NCBI GenBank assembly: GCA_036674765.1
Contig: JARVKI010000011.1
Span: 1 to 64,000 of the forward strand
Origin: Seiridium cupressi
Taxonomy: Eukaryota > Ascomycota > Sordariomycetes > Amphisphaeriales > Sporocadaceae
Direction of reading: 5' to 3'
DNA length: 64,000 nt
Below the pieces are notes generated by a model, which ran no database searches, was not told the DNA's origin, and saw nothing but the letters and a program-made list of their open reading frames with translations. A program made the position numbers and the translations under genes. Of the stretch, positions 47,466 to 59,630 are shown one piece after another. Within the stretch, counting starts at the first letter, position 1, and each line of letters opens with the position of its first letter.

Positions 47466-48718
47466 ATACAGGGAATAGGGCAAAGTAATGTGTCGACATG
47501 AGAGAGGCCACGACGTGATGCGAGAATTGAGGCAGGGCTTGGGTTGGCCGGGGCCGGTGATGGACGATGGCTGTTATAAACGAGGGAGGTGACTGGTGAC
47601 ATGGATGCTATGGCGGGAGTCGGGTAGACTGATACAAGGCCATCGGAGTACCAGGTGCCCGGGGGGTGCGCTGCCCGGGGATTGGCCAGCGAGGGAAAGA
47701 CGAGTGTGAACAGAAAAGGTAGTCCGCACTCTGGTGACTGCGCCCACGCTGGCGGGTACATGGTGGTAGGACGTGAGGGTGGGACCGCCTAAAGTCGGGA
47801 TGCGATGGAGGAAGTGCATAGTAAGGTACATGGCTGCAGACCCAGGATCTGAGCCTAAGGGTAGATCCCGTTGGTGGAAGACCCTAGTCGCGGCCAGAGC
47901 AGCGACTGTGACTGGCCGCATTAGGCGTGAAAGTGACAGAGAAGGTTTGTCAGTGATGGTGTGGGGGGAATGTGTGCAGCAAATGTGTCACCATCTATGT
48001 ACCCCGAGCGACTATCCTACAACTGGGGAGAGCGACACATGCGCACCGTAGCACCGGTCGGTTCCACTGATCAGTCACCCCCGGGTGGCACGACGTGGGC
48101 AGCCGACAGGCGCTGGGTGTACTACAGTACCACAGCAGAGTTGCCCTTCTGCCCCCGAGCGAGTGACACTGAATGTACATGGCGGGCACGCTAGAAGATA
48201 GCACGGAACAGTGGCTCACGCGGGCTGAGCCGTAGCCCCCCCCCAGGGCATATTAGACTTTTGGTCAGCGCCTACAGTGCCTTAGCCCCCTGGCCCAACT
48301 GAGAGAATGCTCGACAGGGCGATTGCGAAACAGAAGCAGGCAAGGATCCAGGGTTGACTCTTCCAACCCGCACGGCGAAAGTTCCCGCAGCGTCGGATCG
48401 ATGCCCTTTTTTTCTCTTTCTTCTGGAATCTGCTTGTAGTTCCTGCGCGTCGGTGGAAACCATGCAAGCTAAACCTCTTGCGCGGTTCTCAACGTTCTGT
48501 GAGCTGTCGCGAGAGAAGAAGAAAAAAAAAAAAAGACAAACCTTGCACTTAGGCCTTCGGTGCGAGTCTCACGCCCGTCCGGCGAGTTACATCATCGGGC
48601 ATACAACAACAACCTATTGAGGAAAGCCAAACTCTCTGAGGACCGCTGCCCACGAAGACGGCATAGGTTGCACTGTTTTTGACCGCTTTAGTTTTCCATC
48701 CTTGTCTAGAGCCACGCT

Positions 48719-48737
48719 TCTCTCTCTCTCTCTCTCT
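48719..48737. repeat. (TC)n microsatellite
   Basis: Nine and a half TC units in non-coding DNA. Confidence 0.9.
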
Positions 48738-49675
48738 GTGCTGGGGCGCAAGTGGGAACGCCTCGACGCCGCAGGGCTGAGGTTGACCGAAGTTATTGGT
48801 CTGGTTCGAGTTCGGTATATCTACAGGCAAATTAAAGGCAGCGTGAAGGCGACAGCCTAACTCGACCATCTTGGCCTGCCTCTATGTGCATAAGTTCGGG
48901 CCCCCGGGGGAAGGAAAAAATGCCTTGAGCACATTTCAGCACAACCCAACACGGCATCAATGGCAATCTCTCGCTCCTTCGCTCCACGACGACCTGAGCT
49001 CCGAGAATCACGTTTGTGGCCAATACCGAGGTTTCTTGGTAAGTCGTTCTAGATCTGGACCAAGGTCCTTCTTTACGACGCACAGCTCATTGGCCAATTC
49101 CGCTGTCCGGATGCATCGCAAACACCTCCGCCTCTGCCGCGTTGACGGGTGGACAGGCCCTGAGGCAAGATGCTTCCAGGTATATTTGTCAGTGTACGTG
49201 GCACTCCGTCGGCGTCGCTTAATTGGTTTTGGGTATCATGATGCCCGATCAGAGCGATCAGAGTACCGAATGAGCTTGCTGGGCGATTGGCCTCGATCCA
49301 AGGCTACGGTATACCGCTCTACAATCCATTGGACGTCAACATGCTGAGGAGTCTGGTCACCTGTCCGAGGAAGTGCGCATCATTAGGTCGCAAATGCTTA
49401 CTGTCTTTTGCCCAAAGCCACTGCCTTCGAGATCACCACAGCACATTTTCTTCCAGCCAGGAGTTCGCAGGAGTGCACCTTGAGAACTTGAGTTCCAAGC
49501 CCGTTTTTGCCCGTACCTCCCGCCTTTCCCAATGCAGATTAACCAATGCTCAAGCCGAGACACTCCCCATTGCCTCTCGCTATTTTCAACCTCGCTGTTT
49601 CGCTGTTTCGCAAGCACAAGCCACGTGGGCCGGCTTCAACCAATTTCTCTTCTTCTGCAGTCAAACACATATCTT

Positions 49676-50802
49676 GTATGGCAGAGGCAAGTGGTTCAAC
49701 ACGGTTTATGCAACGCTCTCTTGCGCTTGAGCTGGCCTATAAGCATGCCACCACGTCAGAGCTTCGTGATGCCTTAGCTCGTTCAACGCGCTTAGGCGCC
49801 GCGATGATACTACACTCTCCAAGATCCAACCACTGCCAAAGATTTGTTCCACGACTGTCAGATCGTCCTTTTTTTTTTACTCTGGGTGCATGATGCACAA
49901 ACGTTTTCTTCATTGCAGTTTCCTCGGCTCCTGCAGGTCGTCAAATGCGGACCTGTTGTGTGTCAGTCTCCCATTCGTCAGCACGTCCCATCGCCGACCC
50001 TCAGATCGGCCTATCGTCCGGCACACGCAATATGTGCACGTGTGTCAAGCATACTTGTCTCGGTATTAGAACCACAACCGCTATCGCGCAATCTATTCAA
50101 GATGTCGTGGCCTCTACCTCCACGTTATGCCCTTGTGTGTCCGAGATATGTGGGTTTCTGTTGGGCCGCCAGGCAACTGAAGTCGCTCCCGAGGGCATGG
50201 ATGAACTAAGGAAGTGGAGTAAAGAAGGCATCGCAAAGGCTCTGACACCCGTCCCTGTATCATCTGAAGGTAGTGCACCGGTATACTTGTCGTATGGCAG
50301 GGGACCGTAGCTCCGCATTTTCTTGCCAGCCCACGTATCAGGCTGAACGAGACCAGATTGTGCAATTGCAAATTGCAATGGCAATGCTGATATGCGAAGG
50401 AAACCCTATTGGACTGCAAGTGACCAAGGTCGGCTGGTACGCCTATGCGCAGTCGTGGGCTGCGAAGGACACTCAGCCATCCGCCTCTTCGAAACTGGTA
50501 TCTTACGGCAGAGCACACCTATCGTGGAGCATGATCCTCTCACTGCGCTGGCTATCCAGACTATTCAACTCGACCCATCGTCAGAAGCCAGCACAAAGTT
50601 GGATCTTGCTGTCGATCCGCCCTGGGATGGACGGGTCAACTCTGATCAGCCTAACGTCAACCTTTCATGGCAAAGTTCCTGTTCAACCCTCCACGCACCC
50701 CACAATGCAAGTAACCGACATCGGACAGGCAATCTCACAAAGCATACCCGTTCTCTCTCTAGATTTGTGTCTTTTCTGACGCAATGGTGCTCCACCTACT
50801 GA
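49676..50802 (+). pseudogene. Possible decayed coding region
   Basis: Several plus-strand frames contain protein-like stretches that do not join into one gene: an ATG-led piece MAEASGSTRFMQRSLALELA at 49676, a segment around EGMDELRKWSKEGIAKAL near 50.2 kb, and one around EHDPLTALAIQTIQLDPSSE near 50.55 kb. They lie in order on one strand, but I could not find consistent introns and the T-rich stretches break them. They may be remains of one gene or chance. No family is recognised. Confidence 0.2.
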
Positions 50803-53606
50803 CGGATATAGGAGGAGACATCACTTCCCTTCCTATTTGTTTTACTCAGAAGCAGACACAAATTGCTCCGTCAAACGATATCTAGTCGGATTAACACCAT
50901 CTATGAGCAGCACTTAAAACTACTGAAAGCTGCTATATCACGAGTATAATGAGGCCGTAGGACGGCTAGCCAGTTGCACGACTGATAGAGACCACCGTGC
51001 TGCCAACGGCTGATGTTGTCCGTTTCCCTTGCTCATGCGAAAGAGGTCATCGTTGAACATCACTTGGGGTGATTGCCTTCACGTGTGGCTAAACGGAATC
51101 AATCGCATCGTAGTAATGTGTAGAATCGAAGTCTTCATTGACGATCAAGCTGATCCTTCCTTCGTATTCCCAGCCAGGTTCCTTCCACGCCAGTACAGAG
51201 AAACTCGACCTCGCGTGTTAGTAGTCTCCCAATCGTCACCATTACATTTACAGCGTTCTCGTCTCACTCATAGACATGGGTCATGAATCCAACAGTCGTC
51301 AAAAATATGTAAGTCAGGACAGCGATGTCATGGTTGTGGCCAAATGACTCGTTTATAGTTACTCTGCAGAATTATCGTCACTGAAAGAGCCCATAGAGAA
51401 CAAACCGCTCGACCACCACGCGATATGCAGATCGAGTCTCAGGTCAGCCGAGTGCTTTTGAAAGCACTTTAAAGTTTACACATTTGACATCAAATTCAAC
51501 GTTTGGTCGCCATCATGCGAGGCAGCGCGGCTCATCTCCGACATTGGCTACTATGACCGCGCCATGCAACCCCCCTTGCAGTTGAGCCTCCCCATTGGAA
51601 CTGATTTTGTATCAACTCAACACCCAAAGTCAAAGTTCGCTTGCCCACGTGCAGGAAGCCGGAACAGATAGGCCGGCCGCCAAAATTTTACTCGATGGAT
51701 TTTGTCAAAGTCCTCCAAATGCACCCCAAGGGATTCAAAAAGCCCATATCATCCTATTGGCAGCCATTGGCCAATGACAGATATGTGTCGGGCTGTACAG
51801 TCCAGTGAAAACGGGATAGACGTGGGGAAATATTATAACGGTCTTGCTTGCCCCAGCCGAATCTGACCAGCGGCTGACAGCTTCCAGAAGCTATACGACC
51901 TTCCCCTCGTTCGCAACCTGTCGTCCACGCCATTGGTCCATATGTATGAGAACCGTCGATGGTTGCCGCGAGATCGCCGCTATTACCCGCCAATCTTCCA
52001 TAGCGAAAATCCGATCTTCACACCACCCGACCAGCCCATCAATGCAGATGCGACATTCTTCATGGCAATGGCATGGCAGAAGCAGCAGGCAGGGAAATGC
52101 AAGATTCAGCAAGCTCCCGGCAGCACCGCATCATGCCCTTCCAATCCCCGGATTCCAGAACATTTGGGATCGAGCTAATCATCAGCCCGCGTCAGATCAG
52201 GGCTGACTGATTGGGGTGTAGGCTGTCGATTGCTGCCCCATTGGTAAGCCATTGGCTTCGGTGCACTCGGAGCAATTCGCGAGTGGGTGTAGAGGAAGTC
52301 GGCGTGGGTTCACATAGAGGCGAGCAAAAAAGAGCTGAGGAAGTTCTGCACGAGGAGGCGCGTGAAGGATGGGCGGGAGTTCAACAGGGCTCTTCCTGGC
52401 CCCTTTCCCCCTGATATGTGCACTTTCATGCGTCTCTGCAAGCAGGAGCATTTCCCCCCATGGATCCCTCATGATCTGGAATACGCTTTTCTATTGACGG
52501 TGTTTTCCGAATCAGATGTCCTCCTGATCTAATCCCGCCGTGATACAAGCCTTGACTCGTCTGTCGTTCCTCGACAGAAAGGCCGAGTCTCCTCCACGAT
52601 AACGACAAAGTGAAGCTCGTGTGCGCGTGACCTTCATATGATAGCCACTTCGCACATGTGAAAGCCACGACAACTTCACTTTGCCTTAGCCCGAGGCTGC
52701 GAAACAAAGTGAAACAAGACACCGGTCGGTCTATATGCCCATCATGACGTTTCTGGTCCTACCAAGATTTTCTGTCGCTAGTCTCTCCGACTGTCATACA
52801 AACTGCACACTGCAGCCATAGAGCCATAAGCAGAGCAAATGTCAGCCCCCAGATACCGAGTCTTTTCGCTTTGTCATCCCAATGTCTCGCGATCCCCGGA
52901 TCTACAATTTTAGATCTGACAATTCCATATCCCTTAACAAGCCTCAAATATTTTCTCAACGGTGCATCTTACATAATGAGCAGAATAAAACTCCGACAGT
53001 ATCCAGTAAGTATCCTTGTCGGTATAACCGACCACAGTGGTACGAGAGGCCAAAAAAATGGCGCTCCCCTCAGAATCCTCCCATGTTTTCCTGAATTGGG
53101 AAATCACATGCGCACAGCTGGACGTCCCTCTATTTGCTTTTTTTTTTTCTCTTCCTTTCTTGTTTCCTCCTGTCCAATAGGCCGAAAAGAACCTGGAGTC
53201 GAGTTGAACAAGGGACATCACATGCAACGTACCGGTTTTCAGTTTTTGCCTCCTACGTACCAATCCCACATTGGATACCCTTTCGTTCAAACAGCGACTG
53301 AGTTATTTCCCCCTCTCCCCTATTTCATCGGGTGTTTACGGAATTGGATAGTATCCTGTGGCTGGTGGGATAAATTGCCATTACAGGTAGGTTAGGAAGT
53401 AAAAGACGGTGTAGAAAACAACTTGTTTATGTGATCTTGGTTTCTGTGGCATGTTCGTGGTGTGATGCTCGAGGAACAGCCGATTTCCTTAGTATGATTG
53501 ATAGTAATGTATGAATCCCTGGGATTTTCTTTGCAAGTGGAGAAAGTTCATTCCTTTACTACCTACGTAGTCTAGTGCCGATTGCATTAGGATAAATCGA
53601 TTTGAT

Positions 53607-53906
53607 ATGAGGAGAGACGAACATATTTGTCTCATAACTGTTGGGATATGCTTACTGGGGATTGTGATCTTGGGCTGCCATTTCACATGCAGCCTGGCTA
53701 ATGCAGATGGTGTGGCCACCCAGATGTTTGTGTGTTGGAGAATGAGTCAGCCAAGCATATCAAATACGGGGCAAAGCAATAATTCCTATGAGTGTGTAAT
53801 TTCCTGCTTAGCATTATGGCAATATTTAGACTATGATGACACGAATGGATTCGTTTGTAGCCTCCCAACGATGGGCCAAGGCATACAGCAGGAGGACGTG
53901 ATGTAA
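53607..53906 (+). CDS. Doubtful small secreted-like ORF
   Basis: An ATG-led frame of 99 residues. The N-terminus has a hydrophobic core (ITVGICLLGIVILG) like a signal peptide, and six cysteines follow. This resembles small secreted Cys-rich fungal proteins in outline only. Codon use shows no G/C-ending bias, no family is recognised, and it lies in a gene-poor region, so chance is likely. Confidence 0.15.
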   Translation: MRRDEHICLITVGICLLGIVILGCHFTCSLANADGVATQMFVCWRMSQPSISNTGQSNNSYECVISCLALWQYLDYDDTNGFVCSLPTMGQGIQQEDVM

Positions 53907-54035
53907 ACAGCCAACCCACACCTCTTCAGTAAGTGCAACAATCAGACAGCCCCATAAGGGAGTTGTATGCTTTATCCCCACCCTCATACACCACCACCTT
54001 TTTGTTCTCAAGTGTACCAATGATGAGGCTGATGC

Positions 54036-54194
54036 TCATACCTCGGGCTTGTAAGATTGATACTTGGCCGTGATGTGAAATCCATACTGCGCCGCGAGAG
54101 AGCCAGAGGTGAACCGTACCTCGTGCTCGTTCTTGAAGAGCGCTGCGAACTCCGCCTCACGAACATTGGCAGGTAGTAATCGAAAGATCCACGA
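54036..54194 (-). pseudogene. Orphan coding-like segment
   Basis: Fifty-two codons between two stops, without an ATG, show clear G/C-ending codon bias and a convincing protein texture (VREAEFAALFKNEHEVRFTS, then QYGFHITAKYQSYKPE). The segment starts only nine bases after the Bbc1 stop codon but in a different frame. No splice acceptor joins it in frame to Bbc1 before its first half; an AG at GTTCGTGAG would only keep the second part. The end, GAG-GTATGA, is either a stop or an intron donor. It may be a gene remnant, part of an unrecognised spliced gene, or an alternative 3' exon of bbc1. I do not recognise the family. Confidence 0.35.
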
Positions 54195-54202
54195 TCAGGT
54201 CT

Positions 54203-57200
54203 CTAGTGCTGAGAATCCCATCCGATCCAGCTGCGCGGCATTATCCGCCAAATCTTGACTTCCCCAGATCTCAAATCATCCAACTTAAATGATTCCTGCT
54301 TGACCTTCTTGTTTTCGCGCCCTTGCTCCCAAGCCCGGACCTTTTTCTTGGTTCCATCCCATTCCGCCACAATGGCGACGTGATCAGGCTTGCCCACTTC
54401 CATGGAATACTTGGCGTGCATCGGGCCATGCTTGCCTTGGAATTTGGCGTTGCGGATGGAGAGAATGTCACCAGGTCTGATCTCATCCGTCATTTGAGTT
54501 GACGCGTTGGCCATATTGGCGTACACGAGAGCGCCGTAGGCACGCGTTCCAACAGGCAGCAGAACGTCCTTGAACGGCCGCAGGAGTTCGTAGATCAACG
54601 CATGAGGGGTTCCGTCACCAACAACCGAGTCTTTCTTTGAGGGAATCGTGTTGGAGATCTGAAGGCCGTATTGCTCGTAGGCTTGCTCTAGCTGGTCCTG
54701 ACGAAGGCTTCTTGGCGGTGGCTCGTGCCTTTGATCAAGCTGAGCGTCTGAAGGGTTTTGCGGGTCAAATCGAGCCGTAATGACTGTTTGCGAATAGTCC
54801 TGGAACAGAACATAGACCTCCTTGGTGACTACAGTCCTACCTCCAGGTGCCGAGATAGTGGACTCATCAGACTCGGAAAATATGTCCCTTCGGCCTTGGA
54901 AAACCGGAGGAAGTCCGTTGGGCTGTAGCCACCAGCTTGTGTGTTGAGCCAGGTCGACATCGTTAGCTACAAACCCAGACTCCACCGAAATTGATGGTCG
55001 GCCGACATCCATCGACCTGCGCCCGCCAACAGGCCGCTGCACATCTAGCGATTGCCGCGGCGGTGCTCTGTTTGGGGGCGCCTGGGGAGGAGCTGCAGGC
55101 GGTGCGCGGCTCGTGGGCGGGGGCGGTGACTGATAAGAAGACGCAGACTCGGGTGATTTCACCTCATCTTCAGGTCTCGATATACTATAGGACAAAGTCG
55201 TTGAGGCACCTGGGCGGGGCGCCGAGTAATTGTACGGGTCGTACTCATCATCGTCCCCATGCGTATAGAGCTCCGTTCTTTGCGGAGGCGGTGGTGGAGG
55301 AGCCGCTCGTGGGATTTCTGCTGACGGCCGGGCTGGGGGAGGTGGTGGTTGGCTGGGAACAGGAGGCGGCACGGCTCTCGGAGCTCCAGCAGGGATTGGT
55401 GGAGGCAACGAGGGTGGAGGCGCGTCGGCTACTGGTGATCGTAACGAGGTAGTCTCGTCCAGACTTGAGTCACGAGCATGTGATTTGAGGGCATCCTTGT
55501 GTGGCGCCGAGGAAGCAATATCCGTGTCGTAGTCTCCGTCGTACTCGGTCATCTCCCCTTCTTCTCCGTTATCAAGAGAGCCCGGTTTCATGGGAGATGC
55601 TACGTAGTCATCAGAGGTCGACGTACGGCTAGGGGCAGTTCCAGGAGGGGGAGGCGGTGGCGGCCGAGCCTGCGATGGTGCAGGCGGTGCAGCTCCTGGA
55701 ATAGGGGGTGGTCGACTGTTACGCCTGTTCGACTGAGGCGGCGATATGGGCGATGAATCTTCCCCTCCCATGTAGGATGTCCTCTTGCCTGTGGGCCGAG
55801 GTGATGTCGGCACCATAGTTGGTGAGGCCACGGGGATGGGTGGTGGCGGGGCGCGACTTGCAGGAGGGGCCTCACCCCTTGGAGTCTCGAGCGATTGCAT
55901 CTGACTCTCAGATAGTTCGTCATCAGACTCTGATCCAATACTGGGCGAGGTGATTCCAGCGGCCGGAGGAGGCGGGGGTGGCGGCCGGGCTAAAACCATT
56001 GTCAATAAGAAATTTGGTTCAAATACGGCTTGGCCAACATACATTCAGCAGGGACGGGGGGCGGTGCAGGCCGGCTACCTGGAACAGGCGGCGGAGCTAC
56101 CGGACTCTTCAGCGCAGCTGTTTTCGTCCCAAGTTAGCAAGAATTGTGGCGAGCATGTGACATTAACTCAACTTACGTTCAACTACCGCTCCACGAGGAC
56201 TAGTGGTGGTGACTGGAGTGATATCCTCCTCGACAGGCGACTCTTGATCCTCGTGCTCCACAACCTCTTCTCCAGGCTTGTCCCGGTTCATACCCGGGAG
56301 CGCCATGGGAGTAGGTATCGGGGGCGCGGCGCGGGGTGAGGAAACTTCTTCGCGGGGCTGCTCGCTCGAACGCCGCTCGATTGGAGGAGGCTTCTTCTTC
56401 TTGGCCGCACTAGATGGAGGAATAGGGGCAGCAAAGGGATTATGCATTCCCATCATGCCTCCCATACCGCCCATGCCGGCGCTCATCTTGGCCATTCTAG
56501 CACGCAGTTCCTCCTTTCGTCTGGCTTCGGGGTCTTCCTCTTCCTCTTCTTCTGCTTCGCCCTCTTCTTCATCCTCGTACCCTTCCTTTTCCTCGGCAGC
56601 TTCCGCCTGCACCTGTCTAGTCGAGGCTCCAGTGAGCGCCCTGGAGAGACGCTTGGACTGGCTATCGCTATCCTCCCGCTCGGTCAGGTCCTCGGGTCCC
56701 TCGGTAGTGTCGCCAGCACCGGACATATCCGCTTCATTGCCATCCTCGGGCGCTCCCTTGGAGGACCTTCTCCTGATGGGAAGTGGTTGTCTCGGCGGAG
56801 GCGGTGGCGCTTCGTCCGTGGACTGAGTGTTGCGTCGCTCCAAAGACGGCGCCTCAGACACCTCAGTAGACGTCCGTTCGAGAGGTTCCTGGCTGTCGGT
56901 GCGCTTCTTTGGGGGAGGGCGCTTTGGTTTTTCCTTCTTCAAGGCGGCCTCTGCATGGCGGTTCGCTGCTTCTGCCTGCTGTTTTTGCAGTAGAGCCATG
57001 CGCTCCTTCAAGCTCAGGGGCTTGGGCTGGTCATCGTCTTGGCCTTCCTGCGATGAAGTGGCGATTAAGCCTGCTTTGGCAGCACTCTCGGTGTTCTCGG
57101 CCTCCTTCTCCTTGATCTCGGGATCTTCGTCCCTCCTGTAGACTTTAGGGGCGGGCTTTTCCCGCGGCGGCGGTACGTAGGCGTCCCTACTGGGAGGAGG

Positions 57201-57899
57201 AGCGACAAATGGTTTCTTGATGAAGCCAGAGCCGCCCGAGCTCAGGCCCCCGGGTTTGAAGGGGGCGATTGGCGGAGCCGCGGCCTTGTTGAAAGCAGCA
57301 ATGCGATCCTTGAATGAACTGCTGGCTGGCTTTTCCGACACGGGGGGAGGTCCGCTGCGAACAGGGGCTGGCGCTTTGGCTGGCGCTTTGGCAACCGGCT
57401 CAGGTTTGGGCGGTGCTGGTGAAGGGATCGCAGCAGCGACAGGCCCGGCTGGCTGGCGAAACGGCGCGGCGGGAGCTTTTGGTGAGCGAGGTTCAGCAGC
57501 AGCAGCAGCAGCAAGCGCAGGCGGCGGAGCAATGGGAGTCTCCTCTTCTCCCCCTTCGAGCTCTGGTTCTGCGTGTTTCCGTGCCGGCTCGGGCTCAGGC
57601 TCGGGCTCGGGCTCTGGGGCGGTAGGTGGTGAAACGGGCACAGGCGGAGCAGGCTCTGTTTCCTTCCTCTTTGTTCTTGCGGGCCGCGGCGGAGCAACTG
57701 GCTCGTACTTCTCGACAAAGTTGCGAGGGAAAATACCCTCTCGCGTCTCCCCGGAAGCGTCCACATACTCGCCGCCATACCAGTCCGGATCATCCACGTC
57801 CGTGACGGTGATTACTTGGCCGATCTCAAAGGGCAAGTCATCTTCGTGGCCAGAAGTATACTCGAAGATGGCCTTGACCTTGAACGGTGCAGCAGCCAT
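54203..57899 (-). CDS. bbc1: Bbc1-type SH3 protein of actin patches
   Basis: Three exons, 57899-56177, 56117-56043 and 55989-54203, give 1194 residues. Intron 1 (59 nt) has GTAAGT, a GCTAACTT branch and ACAG; intron 2 (53 nt) has GTATGT and TTTTAG. The chosen start gives MAAAPFKVKAIFEYTSGHED, beginning an SH3 domain (residues 5-65, with ALYDY-like AIFEY, DWYGGEY and GIFPRNFV). The middle ~800 residues are Pro-, Ala- and Glu-rich, with an EP dipeptide run, an Ala tract, an acidic coiled-coil-like stretch and many polyproline tracts. The C-terminal 230 residues (FSESDESTISAPGGRTVVTK to MPRSWIGWDSQH) form the conserved Bbc1 terminal domain. In yeast, Bbc1 binds type I myosins and Las17 and limits actin assembly at endocytic patches; that role is taken from the family. 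It shares a divergent promoter with the Rtr1 gene. Confidence 0.9.
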
Positions 57900-58811
57900 T
57901 GTGCCTGGGGCTTCGACAGCAGACTGCACCTCTATAGCTTGCAAGTGCTCGGAGTGCTGGGCTGCGGTTATCTTGCGGTGGCGTGGAGGTGCAGTGGACG
58001 CGGATGGAGTAGCTGCAATTTGGTCGGCGATGGGTGAGGGGCGGCTTTGAACAAGACGTCTTTGATCTGCGTAATTCGAAAGTGGAGAGTTGGATTATCG
58101 ACTATTCTCAAACAGTTCGGGGGCACGCTGTGATCTGCTGTAGGTCGAGGCTGAGCACCTGCACCTGCACCCGTACAAGCAGGAGCCTGTCAGAGCTGTA
58201 GGCGTCAGCGCATGAAAATCAATTGGAGCCGGCGTACCGCAGATAAAGAGCTGCTCACGGGCGTCGGGATGTCACGGAAAAAGCAAACGAAGCTTGCCTG
58301 ACGGTCGGCCGGTACTAACTGTCGGGTTTCGAGGTATCAGACCGTGTCTCAAGCATGAACAGCCCCCAGGTGTCAGCTGTGGTACGATGTTGCTGTTCGT
58401 CTTCCAGAATTTGAAGTTGCCTAATAAGCCTTGGCCTCTGAAGGTGCAATGGACGAGTGAGGAGGGAGGTAGGTAATGTATGTAGCATGGATGCTCGGCA
58501 TGAATGCGCCCCCCCCCCCCCAAAAGCTGTGCCCACAGGCGATTGGCAGCGGTTCGGAGTCTGCCTACACCCTACATAACAGTACAGTAGCCCACGACGC
58601 CACAAAAGGGTATGTCATTGTGGCTGATTGCTCATTGTCAATTGTCAATTGTGCCCCGCGCCGGGTGGCTCCTGCCCAGGCTGCATCATGTAAGGCCGAC
58701 TTGCCGATCCACAATAAGGGAACATTTGCATGCGATTCTATTTTTTGGGATGGTGAACACGTCACATTGCGTTCTGACAGTGATTCTTACTTCTTGCACA
58801 CTCAGATCGAT
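57900..58811. promoter_or_regulatory. Divergent bbc1/rtr1 promoter
   Basis: A 0.9-kb gap between the start codons of bbc1 (minus) and the Rtr1-type gene (plus). It includes a C13 run at 58509-58521 and a tandem ATTGTCA-type repeat around 58638-58652. The open frame upstream of the Rtr1 ATG has no conserved content. Confidence 0.5.
58509..58521. repeat. Poly-C run
   Basis: Thirteen consecutive C residues in the divergent promoter. Confidence 0.9.
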
Positions 58812-59630
58812 ATGGCCACCAAGATGCCCAAATCTATCCTGAAGACGCCGTCAGATACCGGCACTCTGGCAGCAGACCAGACCGCCGCAGCCAAAGCTCG
58901 CGAAGTCGCAGTCACACATGCAAAAATCATCCACCACCAGCGCGCGCTCGAAGACCAGATCAGCGACTCCATAATCGAACTCTGCAAATACCCTCTGGTC
59001 CGCGACCCCCCATACGACTCTAGTAACCCCGCCCCGTCCGATGCCGAGGCCTTTAAAAATGGCATCCGCCTTTTTCAGCCCGGAGACTATGACGACCTGA
59101 TCGAGGAGCGCAATTGCGAGGGGCTCTGTGGCTATCCGATGTGCTCCAACCCGCGCCTACGCGTCAGGGGCGGCGAGTGGAGGATAGTGGGCACCAACAT
59201 CATGCCCAAGAAAGAGGTCGAGAAGTGGTGCTCGCAGACATGTGCAAAACGGGCCATGTATGTCAAGGTCCAGCTTAACGAGACGGCAGCATGGGAAAGG
59301 GCAGGGATTGAGAGCATACAAATTGAGCTATACGAGGAACCAGAACGGAGACTGGTCAAAGACTTGAACAATTTGCAACTCGAGTCGCAAAGGGATGCCG
59401 CCAAGATGGCCCGAGATTTGGCACTGGAAAGAGGAGAAACCAACGAGCCAGGCCAGGAGCGCCCTGTGCCTATTGAGATCAAGGAGAAATCCACTGTAAA
59501 GCCAGTAAACGCACCGTCACTAGATCCCGATCAGGAAGGGCATCTTGTTCTTGAGGGACACAAGACCAAGTCGAGGACTAATGCCCAAAACACTATCGCA
59601 AAAACATCTACAGGCAATAATAGCCTTTGA
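58812..59630 (+). CDS. rtr1: Rtr1/RPAP2-type CTD phosphatase
   Basis: A 272-residue product from ATG 58812 (MATKMPKSILKTPS); an in-frame ATG four codons later is an alternative. The frame continues upstream to 58476, but that part lacks conserved content and a CACTCAG acceptor-like site lies just before the start. The Rtr1/RPAP2 zinc-binding pattern is visible: Cys106-x4-Cys111 (EGLCGYPMCSNP) and Cys140-x3-Cys144 (WCSQTC). The helical segment VTHAKIIHHQRALEDQISDS precedes it, as in the family. Rtr1 and RPAP2 dephosphorylate the RNA polymerase II C-terminal domain and help polymerase import; whether the catalysis is intrinsic has been debated. The last 90 residues are charged and disordered. 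No intron is needed after the start. Confidence 0.85.
   Translation: MATKMPKSILKTPSDTGTLAADQTAAAKAREVAVTHAKIIHHQRALEDQISDSIIELCKYPLVRDPPYDSSNPAPSDAEAFKNGIRLFQPGDYDDLIEERNCEGLCGYPMCSNPRLRVRGGEWRIVGTNIMPKKEVEKWCSQTCAKRAMYVKVQLNETAAWERAGIESIQIELYEEPERRLVKDLNNLQLESQRDAAKMARDLALERGETNEPGQERPVPIEIKEKSTVKPVNAPSLDPDQEGHLVLEGHKTKSRTNAQNTIAKTSTGNNSL

Larger units (their letters stand above)
47257..54035. other. Gene-poor region
   Basis: Almost seven kilobases without a secure gene. The first kilobase is the promoter side of the 458-residue gene and has a (TGCT)6 repeat. There is a (TC)n run at 48719-48737. Short frames between 49.5 and 50.8 kb have some protein-like segments in shifting frames and may be a decayed gene, listed separately. 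A short secreted-like frame lies at 53607-53906. No transposon domain was recognised. Confidence 0.5.

Noticed and set aside
52871..53395. 174-codon plus-strand frame
   Set aside because: No codon bias, contains a T-run encoding poly-Phe, and has no recognisable domain.
56278..56993. Two plus-strand frames of about 182 codons
   Set aside because: Antisense to bbc1 exon 1; Ser/Leu-rich complement of Glu/Lys codons.
57217..58050. 277-codon Gly/Ala-rich frame on the plus strand
   Set aside because: Antisense to the Pro/Ala-rich part of bbc1, so the Gly/Ala richness is the complement of proline and alanine codons.
58476..58811. Upstream extension of the Rtr1 frame
   Set aside because: The open frame continues 112 codons 5' of MATKMPK, but it lacks conserved content and codon bias, and it covers the poly-C run of the divergent promoter.
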